DNA of 14,258 bases from CAZYEI01 sp964646425 (GCA_964646425.1 CAZYEI010000032.1:1-14258), one strand, 5' to 3'; counted from the first letter of the stretch, positions 1-7,674 are shown. Numbers and translations are program-made. The notes: a model not told the origin generated them from the letters alone.

Positions 1-297
1 AGCATATTAGTTGATAATTTTATATCTAGTGATTTGTTTGTAATTGTAGTGTTTATTATGGGAATATTTTATGGTATATTTATAATAGATTTTATTTATT
101 CAATAGAATTAGTTAATAAAATAAAAAAAATAGCTGAAGAAAAAAGACTAATTGTTAAGTGGGATAACTTAAAATTAAAGATAAAAGAAGAATTAACTAA
201 AGAGAAGATAAAATCATATTTTTTATCACCATTTAAATCACCATATAGTATAAAATCGCATTTAGAGAAATATATAGAAGAAAAGAAAAATAAATAG
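1..297 (+). CDS. 3' end of membrane protein, probably putative type IV ABC transporter permease (PF06541-like)
   Basis: The reading frame is open from base 1 to the TAG at 295-297, so the gene is truncated at its 5' side by the window edge. A TTG at 34 is only an internal codon. The visible 98 residues show one membrane segment (about residues 12-31), a short motif IIDFIYSIELVNKIKKIAEE, then a basic cytoplasmic tail containing FLSPFKSPYSIKSHLEKY. A final membrane helix followed by KIKKIAEE, a V-K-x-(E/D)-N/E-L stretch and a (F/L)xPFxSxxxxxxHL tail is what I remember of the C-terminus of the PF06541 family. This is from memory and only the tail is visible. The response regulator starts 15 bases after the stop, so the gene is probably in the same operon. 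It could instead be another small integral membrane protein. Confidence 0.5.
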   Translation, partial: SILVDNFISSDLFVIVVFIMGIFYGIFIIDFIYSIELVNKIKKIAEEKRLIVKWDNLKLKIKEELTKEKIKSYFLSPFKSPYSIKSHLEKYIEEKKNK

Positions 298-311
298 GAA
301 GGAAGAATATA

Positions 312-983
312 ATGTTTAGAATTTTAATTGCAGAAGATGATGGGGAATTACGTCAATTATTTAAAAATGTACTTGTAAAAAATGGATATAGTGTAAAAAG
401 TGTTGCCAATGGAGAAGAAGCATTAATTGAATTAAGTAAAAATTATTATGACTTACTAATTACAGATATTATGATGCCTCTTATCAATGGTTATGAATTA
501 GTTAGCACAATGCGTGATAATGGAATTAATATTCCTGTAATGATGATAACTGCTAAGGATGCATTTGAAGATATGCGCCTTGGCTTTTTGTCTGGAAGTG
601 ATGAATATATGGTAAAACCTATTAATGTTAATGAGATGGTAATTCGTGTTAGTGCATTATTGCGTAGGGCACAAATGATAAATGAAAGAAAACAAATTAT
701 AGGTAATACTATATTGGAGTATGATACATTTACAGTACATAGCAATGAAGAATCTATAATCCTTCCTCTAAAAGAATTTCTGCTTTTGTATAAAATGGTT
801 TCATATCCAGGACACATTTTTACTAGACAACAATTAATGCTTGATATTTGGGGATATGATTCTGAAAGTGATACTCATACTGTAGATGTCCACATTGAAA
901 GATTAAGAAAAAAATTTAGAGATAATGTTGATTTTGAAATTGTTACAATGCGTGGTATTGGATATAAGGTGATTAAAAAATGA
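312..983 (+). CDS. OmpR-family two-component response regulator
   Basis: Cytoplasmic transcription regulator activated by phosphotransfer from the adjacent kinase. The receiver domain (residues 1-118) has the acidic pair D9/D10, phospho-acceptor D52 in the ITDIMMP motif, T80 and K102 (MVKP). The C-terminal winged-helix domain (about 128-223) contains the typical FTRQQLMLDIWGYDSES and VDVHIERLRKKF segments and ends RGIGYKV. The length of 223 residues is normal for the family and no key residue is missing. The ATG at 312 is preceded by a purine-rich AGGAAGGAAG site. The stop overlaps the kinase start (ATGA, 980-983), indicating coupled translation. The receiver and DNA-binding sequence resembles SaeR-type regulators of Firmicutes, but I would not assign a symbol. 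Likely targets are nearby envelope genes; see the phased repeats at 2059-2107. Confidence 0.95.
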   Translation: MFRILIAEDDGELRQLFKNVLVKNGYSVKSVANGEEALIELSKNYYDLLITDIMMPLINGYELVSTMRDNGINIPVMMITAKDAFEDMRLGFLSGSDEYMVKPINVNEMVIRVSALLRRAQMINERKQIIGNTILEYDTFTVHSNEESIILPLKEFLLLYKMVSYPGHIFTRQQLMLDIWGYDSESDTHTVDVHIERLRKKFRDNVDFEIVTMRGIGYKVIKK

Positions 984-2011
984 AAAAAATAAATATAGTT
1001 AAAAACTGGAAAAGTAAAAAAAGGTATAGTTTTCATTTTTATTTTGTTTTAATTACTACAGTTGTTGTAACAATAACAGAATGTTTATCACTATTATTTA
1101 CAAATATATTTAATACTTATAAAGGACTTCCAACGATTTCGATAATTATGATATTAAGTATAATTATTGGTATAATTTTATCGATTCTTTTTGGTAAAGT
1201 TATTCTTATTCCAATAAATAATTTAAAAAAATTAATGAATGAGGTTGTAAATGGCAATTTAGATGTAAAAGTAGAAGAAAAAAGCAAAATTGATGAAGTG
1301 GAAGATATGTATCATTATTTTAATTTAATGATGAAAGAATTGAAATCAACTGAGATAATTCAATCCGATTTTATTGCCAATGTTTCACATGAATTTAAAA
1401 CACCACTTAATGCAATAGATGGTTATGCTACATTATTATCTGATAAAGATTTAAGTGATGAAGAAAAAGAAAAATACATTGAAAAAATTATTTATAATTC
1501 AAGAAGAATGAATGAATTGATTGGCAATATTTTGTTGCTATCTAAGATTGATAATCAATCAATAGATTCCAAAAAAAATGAATACTCGTTGGATGAACAA
1601 ATTAGGCAATCAATTGTTTTTTTAGAGCCTAAGTGGTCAGCTAAAAACATTGAATTTGACGTGGAATTAGAAAATGTAATGTTTTATGGAAATGAAAGTA
1701 TAATGTTTCATGTATGGAATAATTTAATTGATAATGCTATTAAATTTAGTCCAATTAATGGTGTTATTAAAATAAGATTAGTTAATAAAAATAATAAAAT
1801 ATATTTTACTATTGATGATTTTGGCTCTGGAATATCTGATGAAGACAAAAAATATATTTTTAATAAATTTTATCAAGCAGATTCTTCGCATAGATCTGAA
1901 GGAAATGGCTTAGGATTAGCATTGGCAAGTAAAATTTTAAATTTAGTTGATGGTACAATTGAAGTTGAAAATTTATCTCCTACTGGCTGTCGCTTTATAG
2001 TTGTTTTGTAA
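980..2011 (+). CDS. HAMP-domain sensor histidine kinase with very short external loop
   Basis: Membrane-bound kinase partner of the preceding regulator, overlapping it by 4 bases. Two membrane segments lie at about residues 19-41 and 53-75, separated by only about 11 residues. A HAMP linker follows (about 73-125), then the HisKA domain with H137 in the motif NVSHEFKTPLNAI, then an HATPase domain. The N box is NNLIDNAIKF (247-256), the G1 box is DDFGSGI (279-285), the F box is IFNKFYQAD (293-301) and the G2 box is GNGLGLALA (308-316). All catalytic boxes are present and the length (343) is typical. With almost no extracytoplasmic domain, the signal is probably read within or at the membrane, or through a partner protein; this is inference. 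No clear intrinsic terminator follows. Confidence 0.95.
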   Translation: MKKINIVKNWKSKKRYSFHFYFVLITTVVVTITECLSLLFTNIFNTYKGLPTISIIMILSIIIGIILSILFGKVILIPINNLKKLMNEVVNGNLDVKVEEKSKIDEVEDMYHYFNLMMKELKSTEIIQSDFIANVSHEFKTPLNAIDGYATLLSDKDLSDEEKEKYIEKIIYNSRRMNELIGNILLLSKIDNQSIDSKKNEYSLDEQIRQSIVFLEPKWSAKNIEFDVELENVMFYGNESIMFHVWNNLIDNAIKFSPINGVIKIRLVNKNNKIYFTIDDFGSGISDEDKKYIFNKFYQADSSHRSEGNGLGLALASKILNLVDGTIEVENLSPTGCRFIVVL

Positions 2012-2058
2012 TTTGACTTGTACTTAAAAAAACATAATTTGACATTTTTCAACTTTTG

Positions 2059-2113
2059 TTGATGTTTAATTGATTTATATTTGATATTATTTTGCTAATA
2101 TATTGTTGATATT
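2059..2113 (+). promoter_or_regulatory. Five TTG-led 11-base phased direct repeats upstream of degV
   Basis: TTG occurs at 2059, 2070, 2081, 2092 and 2103, exactly 11 bases apart; the first three units read TTGATGTTTAA, TTGATTTATAT and TTGATATTATT. OmpR/PhoB-family regulators classically bind direct repeats with 10-11 base spacing. Candidate -10 hexamers within the array (TATTAT 2085-2090, or TAATAT 2096-2101 preceded by TGC) lack a good -35 at normal distance, which would suit an activated promoter. The AT-rich base composition makes chance a serious alternative. Confidence 0.35.
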
Positions 2114-2129
2114 TTTAAGGAGTAAAATT

Positions 2130-2999
2130 ATGTTAAAGTTATATACAGACACAGATACAGATATTAATATTGAAGAAGCGAAAAAATACGGATATAAATT
2201 AATAAGTATGCCCTATATAATTAATGATAAAGAAATTAAACCATATGAAGATTTTGATACTTTTGATTATAAGGATTTTTATGATTCTTTAAGAAATGGT
2301 GTGTTGCCAACTACATGTGCAATTAATCCTAATAGATATATAGAGTATTTTGAAGATGAGTTTAAGAATGGAAATGATATATTGTATGTTCATTTTTCTA
2401 AGGCTATGAGTGGAACTTTTAATGCAATGAATTTGGCATATCAAGAATTAAAAGAAAAGTATCCAGATAGAAAACTTTATACAATAGATACAAAGGGGAT
2501 TACAATTTTAAGTTATTTAATTGTCAAGGAAGTTGGCGATTTATATTTGCAAGGTAAAACAATTGATGAAATATTAGCGTGGTCTGATAAGGAAGTTAAT
2601 CATTTTGCGACATATTTCTTTTCTGATAATTTAGATTTCTTTAGACGAAGTGGAAGAGTTAGTAATATTTCTGCCACTATGGGGAATTTAATTGGAGTAA
2701 AACCAATTATTTATATGGATGAAAATGGAATGATGACTAATGTAACTAAAGAAAGAGGAAGGCTTAATGCACTAAAAAGGCTAGTAAATTATGTTGCAGA
2801 TTTAAATGTTGATATTTACAATCACCGTATAATTATTGGACATACTGATTCATTGGATTTAGCTAAACGTTTAGGTGAAATGTTAATAAATAAATATGGT
2901 GATAAATTAAATATTGAGTATGTGGTTGTTAATCCAACTGCAGGAAGCCATTGTGGACCAGATGCTGTAGGAGTTGCTTTTTATGCAAAGCATAAGTAA
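2130..2999 (+). CDS. DegV family fatty-acid-binding protein
   Basis: Members of this family (FakB-type) bind a free fatty acid, and some present it to the FakA kinase for phosphorylation and use in phospholipid synthesis. The 289-residue protein starts LYTDTDTDI, the acidic N-terminal signature of the family. It has PTTCAINP (60-67) and SGTF (94-97) in the ligand pocket region, FFRRSGRVS (170-178), and the C-terminal SHCGPDAVGVAF (273-284), equivalent to the GxHxGPG-type motif of FakB proteins. I chose the ATG at 2130 because AAGGAG lies at 2117-2122, 7 bases upstream. An in-frame TTG at 2103 has no such site and would add nine unconserved residues. The gene is followed after 7 bases by the GNAT-like gene. 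The fatty acid it prefers cannot be read from sequence. Confidence 0.93.
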   Translation: MLKLYTDTDTDINIEEAKKYGYKLISMPYIINDKEIKPYEDFDTFDYKDFYDSLRNGVLPTTCAINPNRYIEYFEDEFKNGNDILYVHFSKAMSGTFNAMNLAYQELKEKYPDRKLYTIDTKGITILSYLIVKEVGDLYLQGKTIDEILAWSDKEVNHFATYFFSDNLDFFRRSGRVSNISATMGNLIGVKPIIYMDENGMMTNVTKERGRLNALKRLVNYVADLNVDIYNHRIIIGHTDSLDLAKRLGEMLINKYGDKLNIEYVVVNPTAGSHCGPDAVGVAFYAKHK

Positions 3000-3006
3000 A
3001 TAGATT

Positions 3007-4131
3007 ATGATAGATATTAGAGAAGTAAAAACCAAAAAAGAACAAAGAGACTTTTTAAATTTCCCCTTAAAATTATATAAAAATAATCCTTACTTTGTTC
3101 CTCCTTTGTATATTGATGAAAAGAAAATATTTAATAAGGATTATCTTTATTTAGATCAAGCTGAAGCAATTTATTTTAATGCATATATGGATAGTAAAAT
3201 GGTTGGAAGGATATCTGGCATAATTCAATTTGCTTCGAATAAAAAAAATAATGAAAAACGAGTAAGATTTACAAGATTTGATTCAATAAATAATCAAGAT
3301 GTTGCTAATTCTTTATTTATGGCTGTTGAAAAATGGGCAAGAGAAAAAGGAATGGATATTATAGTAGGTCCACTTGGCTTTTCTGATTTAGAAAGAGAAG
3401 GTTTATTGATTGATGGCTTTGAAGAATTATCAACTTTCGAAGAACAATATAATTATTCATATTATCAAAATTTAATTGAAAATTATGGATTTGTAAAAGA
3501 AGTTGATTGGGTGGAAAGAAAGCTCTATGCTCCTAGTGTTAAAGATGAACGATTAGAACGAATCAGCAAGCTAATGTTGAAAAGGTATAATTTAAAATTT
3601 GGAGAAGCTAAAAACACTAAAGAATTTATTGCTAAATATGCTGATAAATTTTTTGATATTGTCGATAAGACATATATAGATATTTATGGTTCTGTTCCTT
3701 TTACTTCAGCAACAAGAAAACTTATGATTCAAAATTTTAAATTGATAGTTGATGTTAAACATGCTGCTGTAATTGTTGATGAAAACGATGAAGTTGTAGG
3801 GTTTGGTATTTGTTTTCCTAGTTTAGCTAAAGCTGTGCAAAAAAGTCAAGGACATTTGACACCAGCTGCTTTAGTTAGATTACTAAAAGCAATAAAGCGA
3901 CCTAAAGTTTTAGACTTAGGTTTAATTGGTGTATTACCTGAATATCAAATGAAGGGGGTAAGCCCTGCAATTTTGGCGGAAGTAATGAAAATGTTAACTG
4001 ATGGAGAAATTGAATATTGTGAAACAAATCTAAATTTAGAAACAAATTCAAATATTCAAAATCAATGGAAATCATTTAATAGTATTCTTCATAAAAGAAG
4101 AAGAGCATATGTAAAAACAATTGAAAAATAA
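3007..4131 (+). CDS. GNAT-superfamily acyltransferase-like protein (YghO-like)
   Basis: A 374-residue cytoplasmic protein of the large GNAT-like family found in Firmicutes and Bacteroidetes. The N-terminal half carries the family signature LYKNNPYFVPPLYIDEKK (23-40), a VGRISGII strand (66-73) and VGPLGFSDLEREG (120-132). The C-terminal half has VVGFGICFPS (263-272) and the acyl-CoA loop region GVLPEYQMKGVSPAIL (308-323), where Q314-x-x-G317 matches the (Q/R)xxGx(G/A) motif but the last position is Ser. It ends with an E-x-N and basic KRRRAY tail. The substrate is unknown. There is no clear ribosome site; the start is 7 bases after the degV stop, so it is probably translated by coupling. Proximity to a fatty-acid-binding protein suggests acyl or lipid metabolism, but that is inference only. 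Confidence 0.85.
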   Translation: MIDIREVKTKKEQRDFLNFPLKLYKNNPYFVPPLYIDEKKIFNKDYLYLDQAEAIYFNAYMDSKMVGRISGIIQFASNKKNNEKRVRFTRFDSINNQDVANSLFMAVEKWAREKGMDIIVGPLGFSDLEREGLLIDGFEELSTFEEQYNYSYYQNLIENYGFVKEVDWVERKLYAPSVKDERLERISKLMLKRYNLKFGEAKNTKEFIAKYADKFFDIVDKTYIDIYGSVPFTSATRKLMIQNFKLIVDVKHAAVIVDENDEVVGFGICFPSLAKAVQKSQGHLTPAALVRLLKAIKRPKVLDLGLIGVLPEYQMKGVSPAILAEVMKMLTDGEIEYCETNLNLETNSNIQNQWKSFNSILHKRRRAYVKTIEK

Positions 4132-4166
4132 TTCTAATATTATTAAAGTATTATTTGTTTATAATT

Positions 4167-4208
4167 AAAGAGGAGATTGAATTTTTAGTGTTTAATCACT
4201 CTTTTTTT
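4167..4208 (+). terminator. Intrinsic terminator after the degV-GNAT unit
   Basis: The arms AAAGAG plus GATTGAA (4167-4181) pair with TTTAATC plus CTCTTT (4191-4204), with a small internal loop (GA opposite A), one G-T pair and a 9-base apical loop. The 3' arm runs into a T tract ending at 4208. The stem is imperfect and AT-rich, but its placement 35 bases after the stop is right. Confidence 0.65.
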
Positions 4209-4266
4209 ATTGAAAACTAAAATAATTAATAAATAGTTAATATTTAGAATATATATTTAAAATGAG

Positions 4267-4281
4267 TTAATATGATATTAA
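4267..4281. repeat. Perfect 7-base inverted repeat, operator candidate
   Basis: TTAATAT-G-ATATTAA is a perfect palindrome around one central base. It lies about 20 bases upstream of the TATAAT element of the ABC transporter gene. Its left part AGTTAATAT also occurs at 4235-4243, 30 bases earlier (about three helical turns). This could be a regulator-binding site; AT-richness limits confidence. Confidence 0.3.
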
Positions 4282-4299
4282 TCTTTTTACTAAATGGTT

Positions 4300-4305
4300 T
4301 ATAAT
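4300..4305 (+). promoter_or_regulatory. -10 element of the ABC transporter promoter
   Basis: A perfect TATAAT lies 41 bases upstream of the start codon. There is no convincing TTGACA-like -35 at 16-18 bases (the position holds ATTAAT), so the promoter may need an activator. A strong AAAAGGAGG ribosome site at 4327-4335 follows. Confidence 0.45.
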
Positions 4306-4346
4306 TAGGTGATTAATACTTTTTATAAAAGGAGGAAATTGTAGCG

Positions 4347-6731
4347 ATGTTAAAAATTCAAGAAATTAAAAAAGTTTATGGAGAAAATACAGATAATGCT
4401 GTTGTTGCGTTAAAAAAAGTTTCAATCGCTTTTAGAAAAAATGAATTTGTTTCTATCTTAGGACCGTCGGGTTGTGGAAAAACTACTTTGCTTAATATTA
4501 TTGGAGGACTTGATAGATATACGTCTGGTGATTTAATTATAAATGGTAAATCTACTAAAAAGTATAATGATAGAGATTGGGATACTTATAGAAATCATTC
4601 GATTGGTTTTGTGTTTCAGTCATATAATTTAATTCCTCACTTAACTATTTTAGAAAATGTTGCATTGGCATTAACAATTGGTGGCATAGATTATTCGCAA
4701 AGAAAAGAGAAAGCTAAGGAAGCTTTAATTAAAGTGGGATTAGAAGCTAAATTAGATAAAAAGCCAAATGAATTATCAGGTGGACAAATGCAAAGAGTAT
4801 CAATTGCGAGAGCATTAGTTAATGAACCGGATATTATCCTTGCTGATGAACCTACGGGAGCATTAGATAGTGAAACAAGTGTACAAGTAATGGATTTATT
4901 AAAAGAAATTGCTAAAGAAAAGCTTGTTATTATGGTTACTCACAATCCGGATTTAGCGTATAAATATTCTACAAGAATTATTAAGATGTTAGATGGTAAT
5001 GTAATTGATGATTCAAATTCATATCTTGATGAAGTGGTAGAAAAAATTGATAATAAAAATAAGTTAAAAAGGAAAAAGAAATATTCATCAATGAATTTTA
5101 TGACGGCATTCAAGTTAAGTGCATTAAATTTATTATCGAAAAAGAAAAGAACATTTATTACAGCACTAGCTTCATCAATAGGAATAATGGGAATAGCGAT
5201 AATAATGTCAGTAAGCAATGGAATGCAAGATTATATTGATACGACAATGATGGATAGTGCTTCTTTTAATTATGTTTTAATTAATTCAAGTACACGAAAA
5301 ATGCTTTCTATGGATGAAGAGGGAACAAATAGTATTAAAATAGAATTGGAAGAATATCCAGAAAATATAACTGGAATTATTCCATATGAAGAAAAGCAAA
5401 TTGAAATTAAAAAACAAAGATTAGATGATGACTTTATAAATTATTTAGAAAAAAATACAAAAGATATGATTATCGACATTGCATACTCATATAATGTTAA
5501 TCTAAATATTCTAACAAAGGAAAATGGAGATTTTAAATTAGTTTCAAATAGTAATTGGAGTGAAATGCTTGGTAATACGGATTATCTATCTAATTATTAT
5601 ACTGTTTTGGCAATGTCAGACGGTAAAGAAAACGGAATACCTAGCAGTGCTAATGAAGTAACTTTAGTTGTAGACAAATATAATCGTTTATCTACGAGTG
5701 TATTGGACTCATTAGGTATCTCGTATGATGAAAACTTTTCAATTATTAACTATGAGGAATTGCTTAATAAAGAATTTAGAGTAGTATTTAATGATGGATG
5801 GTATAACGAAACGAACTCTAACGGTATGACTATTTATCAAAGTGCCAATACATCTAATTATCGGGATGCTTATGAAAATAGTAATGGAATTACGGTTAAA
5901 ATTACAAGTATTTTAAGGGAAAATAAAGATGCAAGTGCTTCTTGGCTATCAGCGGGAATTAATTATTCACCTAAGTTAACCGAATTAGTGCTAGCAAATA
6001 ATAAAGCTTCAAAAGTTGCTCTTGCCCAATATAATAGCAAGGATATTGATATAACAACGGGAAATGCTTTTACTACAAGTGGCGGAGTTTTTGGCAGTAT
6101 ATTTGGTAGCAATGTAGTAACATATGATTCAATGCTTGAAAGTTTAGGATACACACAAACTCCAACATCAATAGTGATTTATCCAACAAATGTTGAAAAT
6201 AGAGAAAATGTTATTAAAATATTAGATTCTTGGAATAATGTGAAAGAAGTTGAAGATGAAACAGCAATTGTTGATTATATAGATATGTCCTCAACATTAA
6301 CGTCGATGCTTAGTTCAATAGTTAATGTTGTAACGTATGTTTTAATGGCTTTTTCAATAACTTCATTAGTTATTTCTTCAATTATGATAGCTATTATTAT
6401 CTATGCTTCGGTTATTGAAAGAACAAAAGAAATCGGGGTTTTAAGATCGCTTGGGGCAAGAAAAAAAGATGTTGGAAGAATATTTGAAGCTGAAGCGATT
6501 ATTTTAGGTTTAGTATCAGGAATAATAGCTATAATAGCTACAATTGGAATTAATGCTATAATAAATATGATATTAAATGCATTGCTTGGAGTAACTGGAA
6601 TAGCAAAATTATCGATTTTAACGGCAATCGGATTAGTATTATTAAGTGCTGGCCTATTATTGATAGCAAGTTTAGTGCCGGCAAGAATTGCTTCTAAGAA
6701 AGAGCCTGCTGTTGCTTTGCGAACAGAATAA
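4347..6731 (+). CDS. MacB-like ABC transporter, ATPase fused to FtsX permease
   Basis: One polypeptide with an N-terminal ATPase (residues 1-220) and a C-terminal FtsX/MacB permease. ATPase motifs: Walker A GPSGCGKT (39-46), Q91, signature LSGGQ (143-147), Walker B IILADE (163-168), D-loop and H199, all intact. A basic linker (about 238-250) leads to TM1 (about 268-290). A large extracytoplasmic domain of about 360 residues follows, rich in Ser, Asn and Tyr, then three membrane segments (about 655-690, 710-740, 755-778). The motif ERTKEIGVLRSLGARKKDV and the final PARIASKKEPAVALRTE are FtsX hallmarks. MacB-type pumps act as mechanotransducers that export or act on substrates outside the membrane; the substrate here is unknown. 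AAAAGGAGG precedes the ATG by 11 bases. The gene stands alone, with no adaptor (HlyD-like) gene beside it. Confidence 0.94.
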   Translation: MLKIQEIKKVYGENTDNAVVALKKVSIAFRKNEFVSILGPSGCGKTTLLNIIGGLDRYTSGDLIINGKSTKKYNDRDWDTYRNHSIGFVFQSYNLIPHLTILENVALALTIGGIDYSQRKEKAKEALIKVGLEAKLDKKPNELSGGQMQRVSIARALVNEPDIILADEPTGALDSETSVQVMDLLKEIAKEKLVIMVTHNPDLAYKYSTRIIKMLDGNVIDDSNSYLDEVVEKIDNKNKLKRKKKYSSMNFMTAFKLSALNLLSKKKRTFITALASSIGIMGIAIIMSVSNGMQDYIDTTMMDSASFNYVLINSSTRKMLSMDEEGTNSIKIELEEYPENITGIIPYEEKQIEIKKQRLDDDFINYLEKNTKDMIIDIAYSYNVNLNILTKENGDFKLVSNSNWSEMLGNTDYLSNYYTVLAMSDGKENGIPSSANEVTLVVDKYNRLSTSVLDSLGISYDENFSIINYEELLNKEFRVVFNDGWYNETNSNGMTIYQSANTSNYRDAYENSNGITVKITSILRENKDASASWLSAGINYSPKLTELVLANNKASKVALAQYNSKDIDITTGNAFTTSGGVFGSIFGSNVVTYDSMLESLGYTQTPTSIVIYPTNVENRENVIKILDSWNNVKEVEDETAIVDYIDMSSTLTSMLSSIVNVVTYVLMAFSITSLVISSIMIAIIIYASVIERTKEIGVLRSLGARKKDVGRIFEAEAIILGLVSGIIAIIATIGINAIINMILNALLGVTGIAKLSILTAIGLVLLSAGLLLIASLVPARIASKKEPAVALRTE

Positions 6732-6826
6732 TTATTAGATTATAAAAAATGGCTGTTATGATTTACTGTATTTTAAATTTCTTAATTTTTTTAAAAAGTA
6801 AAATTGAAAATTGACAATTGCTTATG

Positions 6827-6855
6827 TTGTAAATACAAAAAAAATGTGATAAAAT
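6827..6855 (+). promoter_or_regulatory. Promoter of the FMN_bind-like lipoprotein gene
   Basis: The -35 TTGTAA (6827-6832) and -10 TAAAAT (6850-6855) are separated by 17 bases, and TGA immediately before the -10 makes it an extended -10. An alternative upstream start would use TTGACA (6811-6816) with TACAAA (6834-6839), also 17 bases apart. I see no clear terminator between the ABC transporter stop and this promoter. Confidence 0.6.
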
Positions 6856-6883
6856 ACATAATGATTAATTATGGAGGTATATT

Positions 6884-7663
6884 ATGAAAAAATTATTAAC
6901 AATTTTGGCTGTTTTGCTGGCTTTAACATCATGTGGTGTAAATGGTTCTGGTAATGCTGGTGGAAATGGTTCAAATAATAGTACTGGAACTGGTTCTTGT
7001 GGTGGAAATTTAAATTTAGATGCTATCAATGAATATTTTAAAACTGATCCTGAATGGGCAAATTTAAATGCAAATGGTAATAAAGTAACATTGATTCCTT
7101 TTACACATATTAATGGACCTAAAGTTGAATGGAACTTTTTTGCAATAGTAAACTTTGAATATGATGCAACATTTTATTATAAGTATCAAGTTACATATTT
7201 ATCATGTACTTGTCGTTCTGCCGAAGTTAATTATTGGCAAACAGCATATGTTGAATTATCTGTACCTAATAGTGGCGAAGCTGATGATATAAAATTAAGA
7301 ACTTTATCATTTGATCTTGATAAACAAGGACACTATTTAGGTGGATTTTGGGGCGATTCTGGTGTAAACGGATATGATATTAATGGTACAGGAATGACAT
7401 ATGAAGGAATTAAAACTGGATTTATCCCATATTTGGTAGGAAAAACTAAAGCAGAAATAAGTCAATTAAGCACATATGATGATATTGATAAAGATACATT
7501 TAATACATGGGCTGAGGATAAAAATATTCAAGTATCATTATTAGGAAAAGATGAACCTGAATTAGTTACTTGGGATACATTTGTTGGTTCTTCAGTTTCT
7601 ACAAATAATATTATTCGTATGATTAATGCTTTAATGGATTATCATGCTGCAAACAATATCTAA
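6884..7663 (+). CDS. Lipoprotein with FMN_bind-like C-terminal region
   Basis: A 259-residue secreted lipoprotein. A short signal peptide ends in the lipobox LTSC with lipidated C17, followed by a Gly/Asn/Ser-rich tether to about residue 43. The globular part includes a Cys-Thr-Cys pair (C108/C110), GHYLGGFWGDSG (149-160) and GFIPYLVGKTKAEI (179-192). Near the end is DTFVGSSVSTNN (231-242) followed by a helix. The order of a GK-containing loop, then D-x-x-x-G-x-(S/T)-V-(S/T), then a helix resembles FMN_bind domains, where the Ser/Thr of (S/T)GA(S/T) carries covalent FMN added by ApbE. Here the motif reads VGSS, so flavinylation at S237 is possible but unproven. GGAGG at 6873-6877 supports the ATG. 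Its neighbours are EetA/EetB-like genes, which raises the likelihood of a redox role (PplA-like). It could also be an unrelated surface protein. Confidence 0.8.
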   Translation: MKKLLTILAVLLALTSCGVNGSGNAGGNGSNNSTGTGSCGGNLNLDAINEYFKTDPEWANLNANGNKVTLIPFTHINGPKVEWNFFAIVNFEYDATFYYKYQVTYLSCTCRSAEVNYWQTAYVELSVPNSGEADDIKLRTLSFDLDKQGHYLGGFWGDSGVNGYDINGTGMTYEGIKTGFIPYLVGKTKAEISQLSTYDDIDKDTFNTWAEDKNIQVSLLGKDEPELVTWDTFVGSSVSTNNIIRMINALMDYHAANNI

Positions 7664-7674
7664 GATTAATAAAT

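Noticed and set aside
491..817. Minus-strand open frame inside the response regulator gene
   Set aside because: It lies wholly antisense to a clear OmpR-family gene and has no family features or ribosome site; the other minus-strand frames at 4940-5218, 5963-6154, 7971-8186, 12152-12358, 12561-12824 and 12842-13105 are rejected for the same reason.
2039..2062. TTGACA at 2039-2044 as a -35 and the small hairpin TCAAC-TTTT-GTTGA (2049-2062) as a terminator
   Set aside because: No good -10 lies 16-18 bases downstream of the TTGACA, and the 5-base stem has no T tract after it.
2103..2105. TTG as the start of the DegV gene
   Set aside because: The ATG at 2130 has AAGGAG 7 bases upstream and gives the normal family N-terminus; the extension MLIFLRSKI is unlike the family.
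4132..4346. Possible small gene or riboswitch in the ABC transporter leader
   Set aside because: No open frame with a ribosome site and no conserved riboswitch-like GC-containing helices are visible; only the terminator, palindrome and -10 can be supported.
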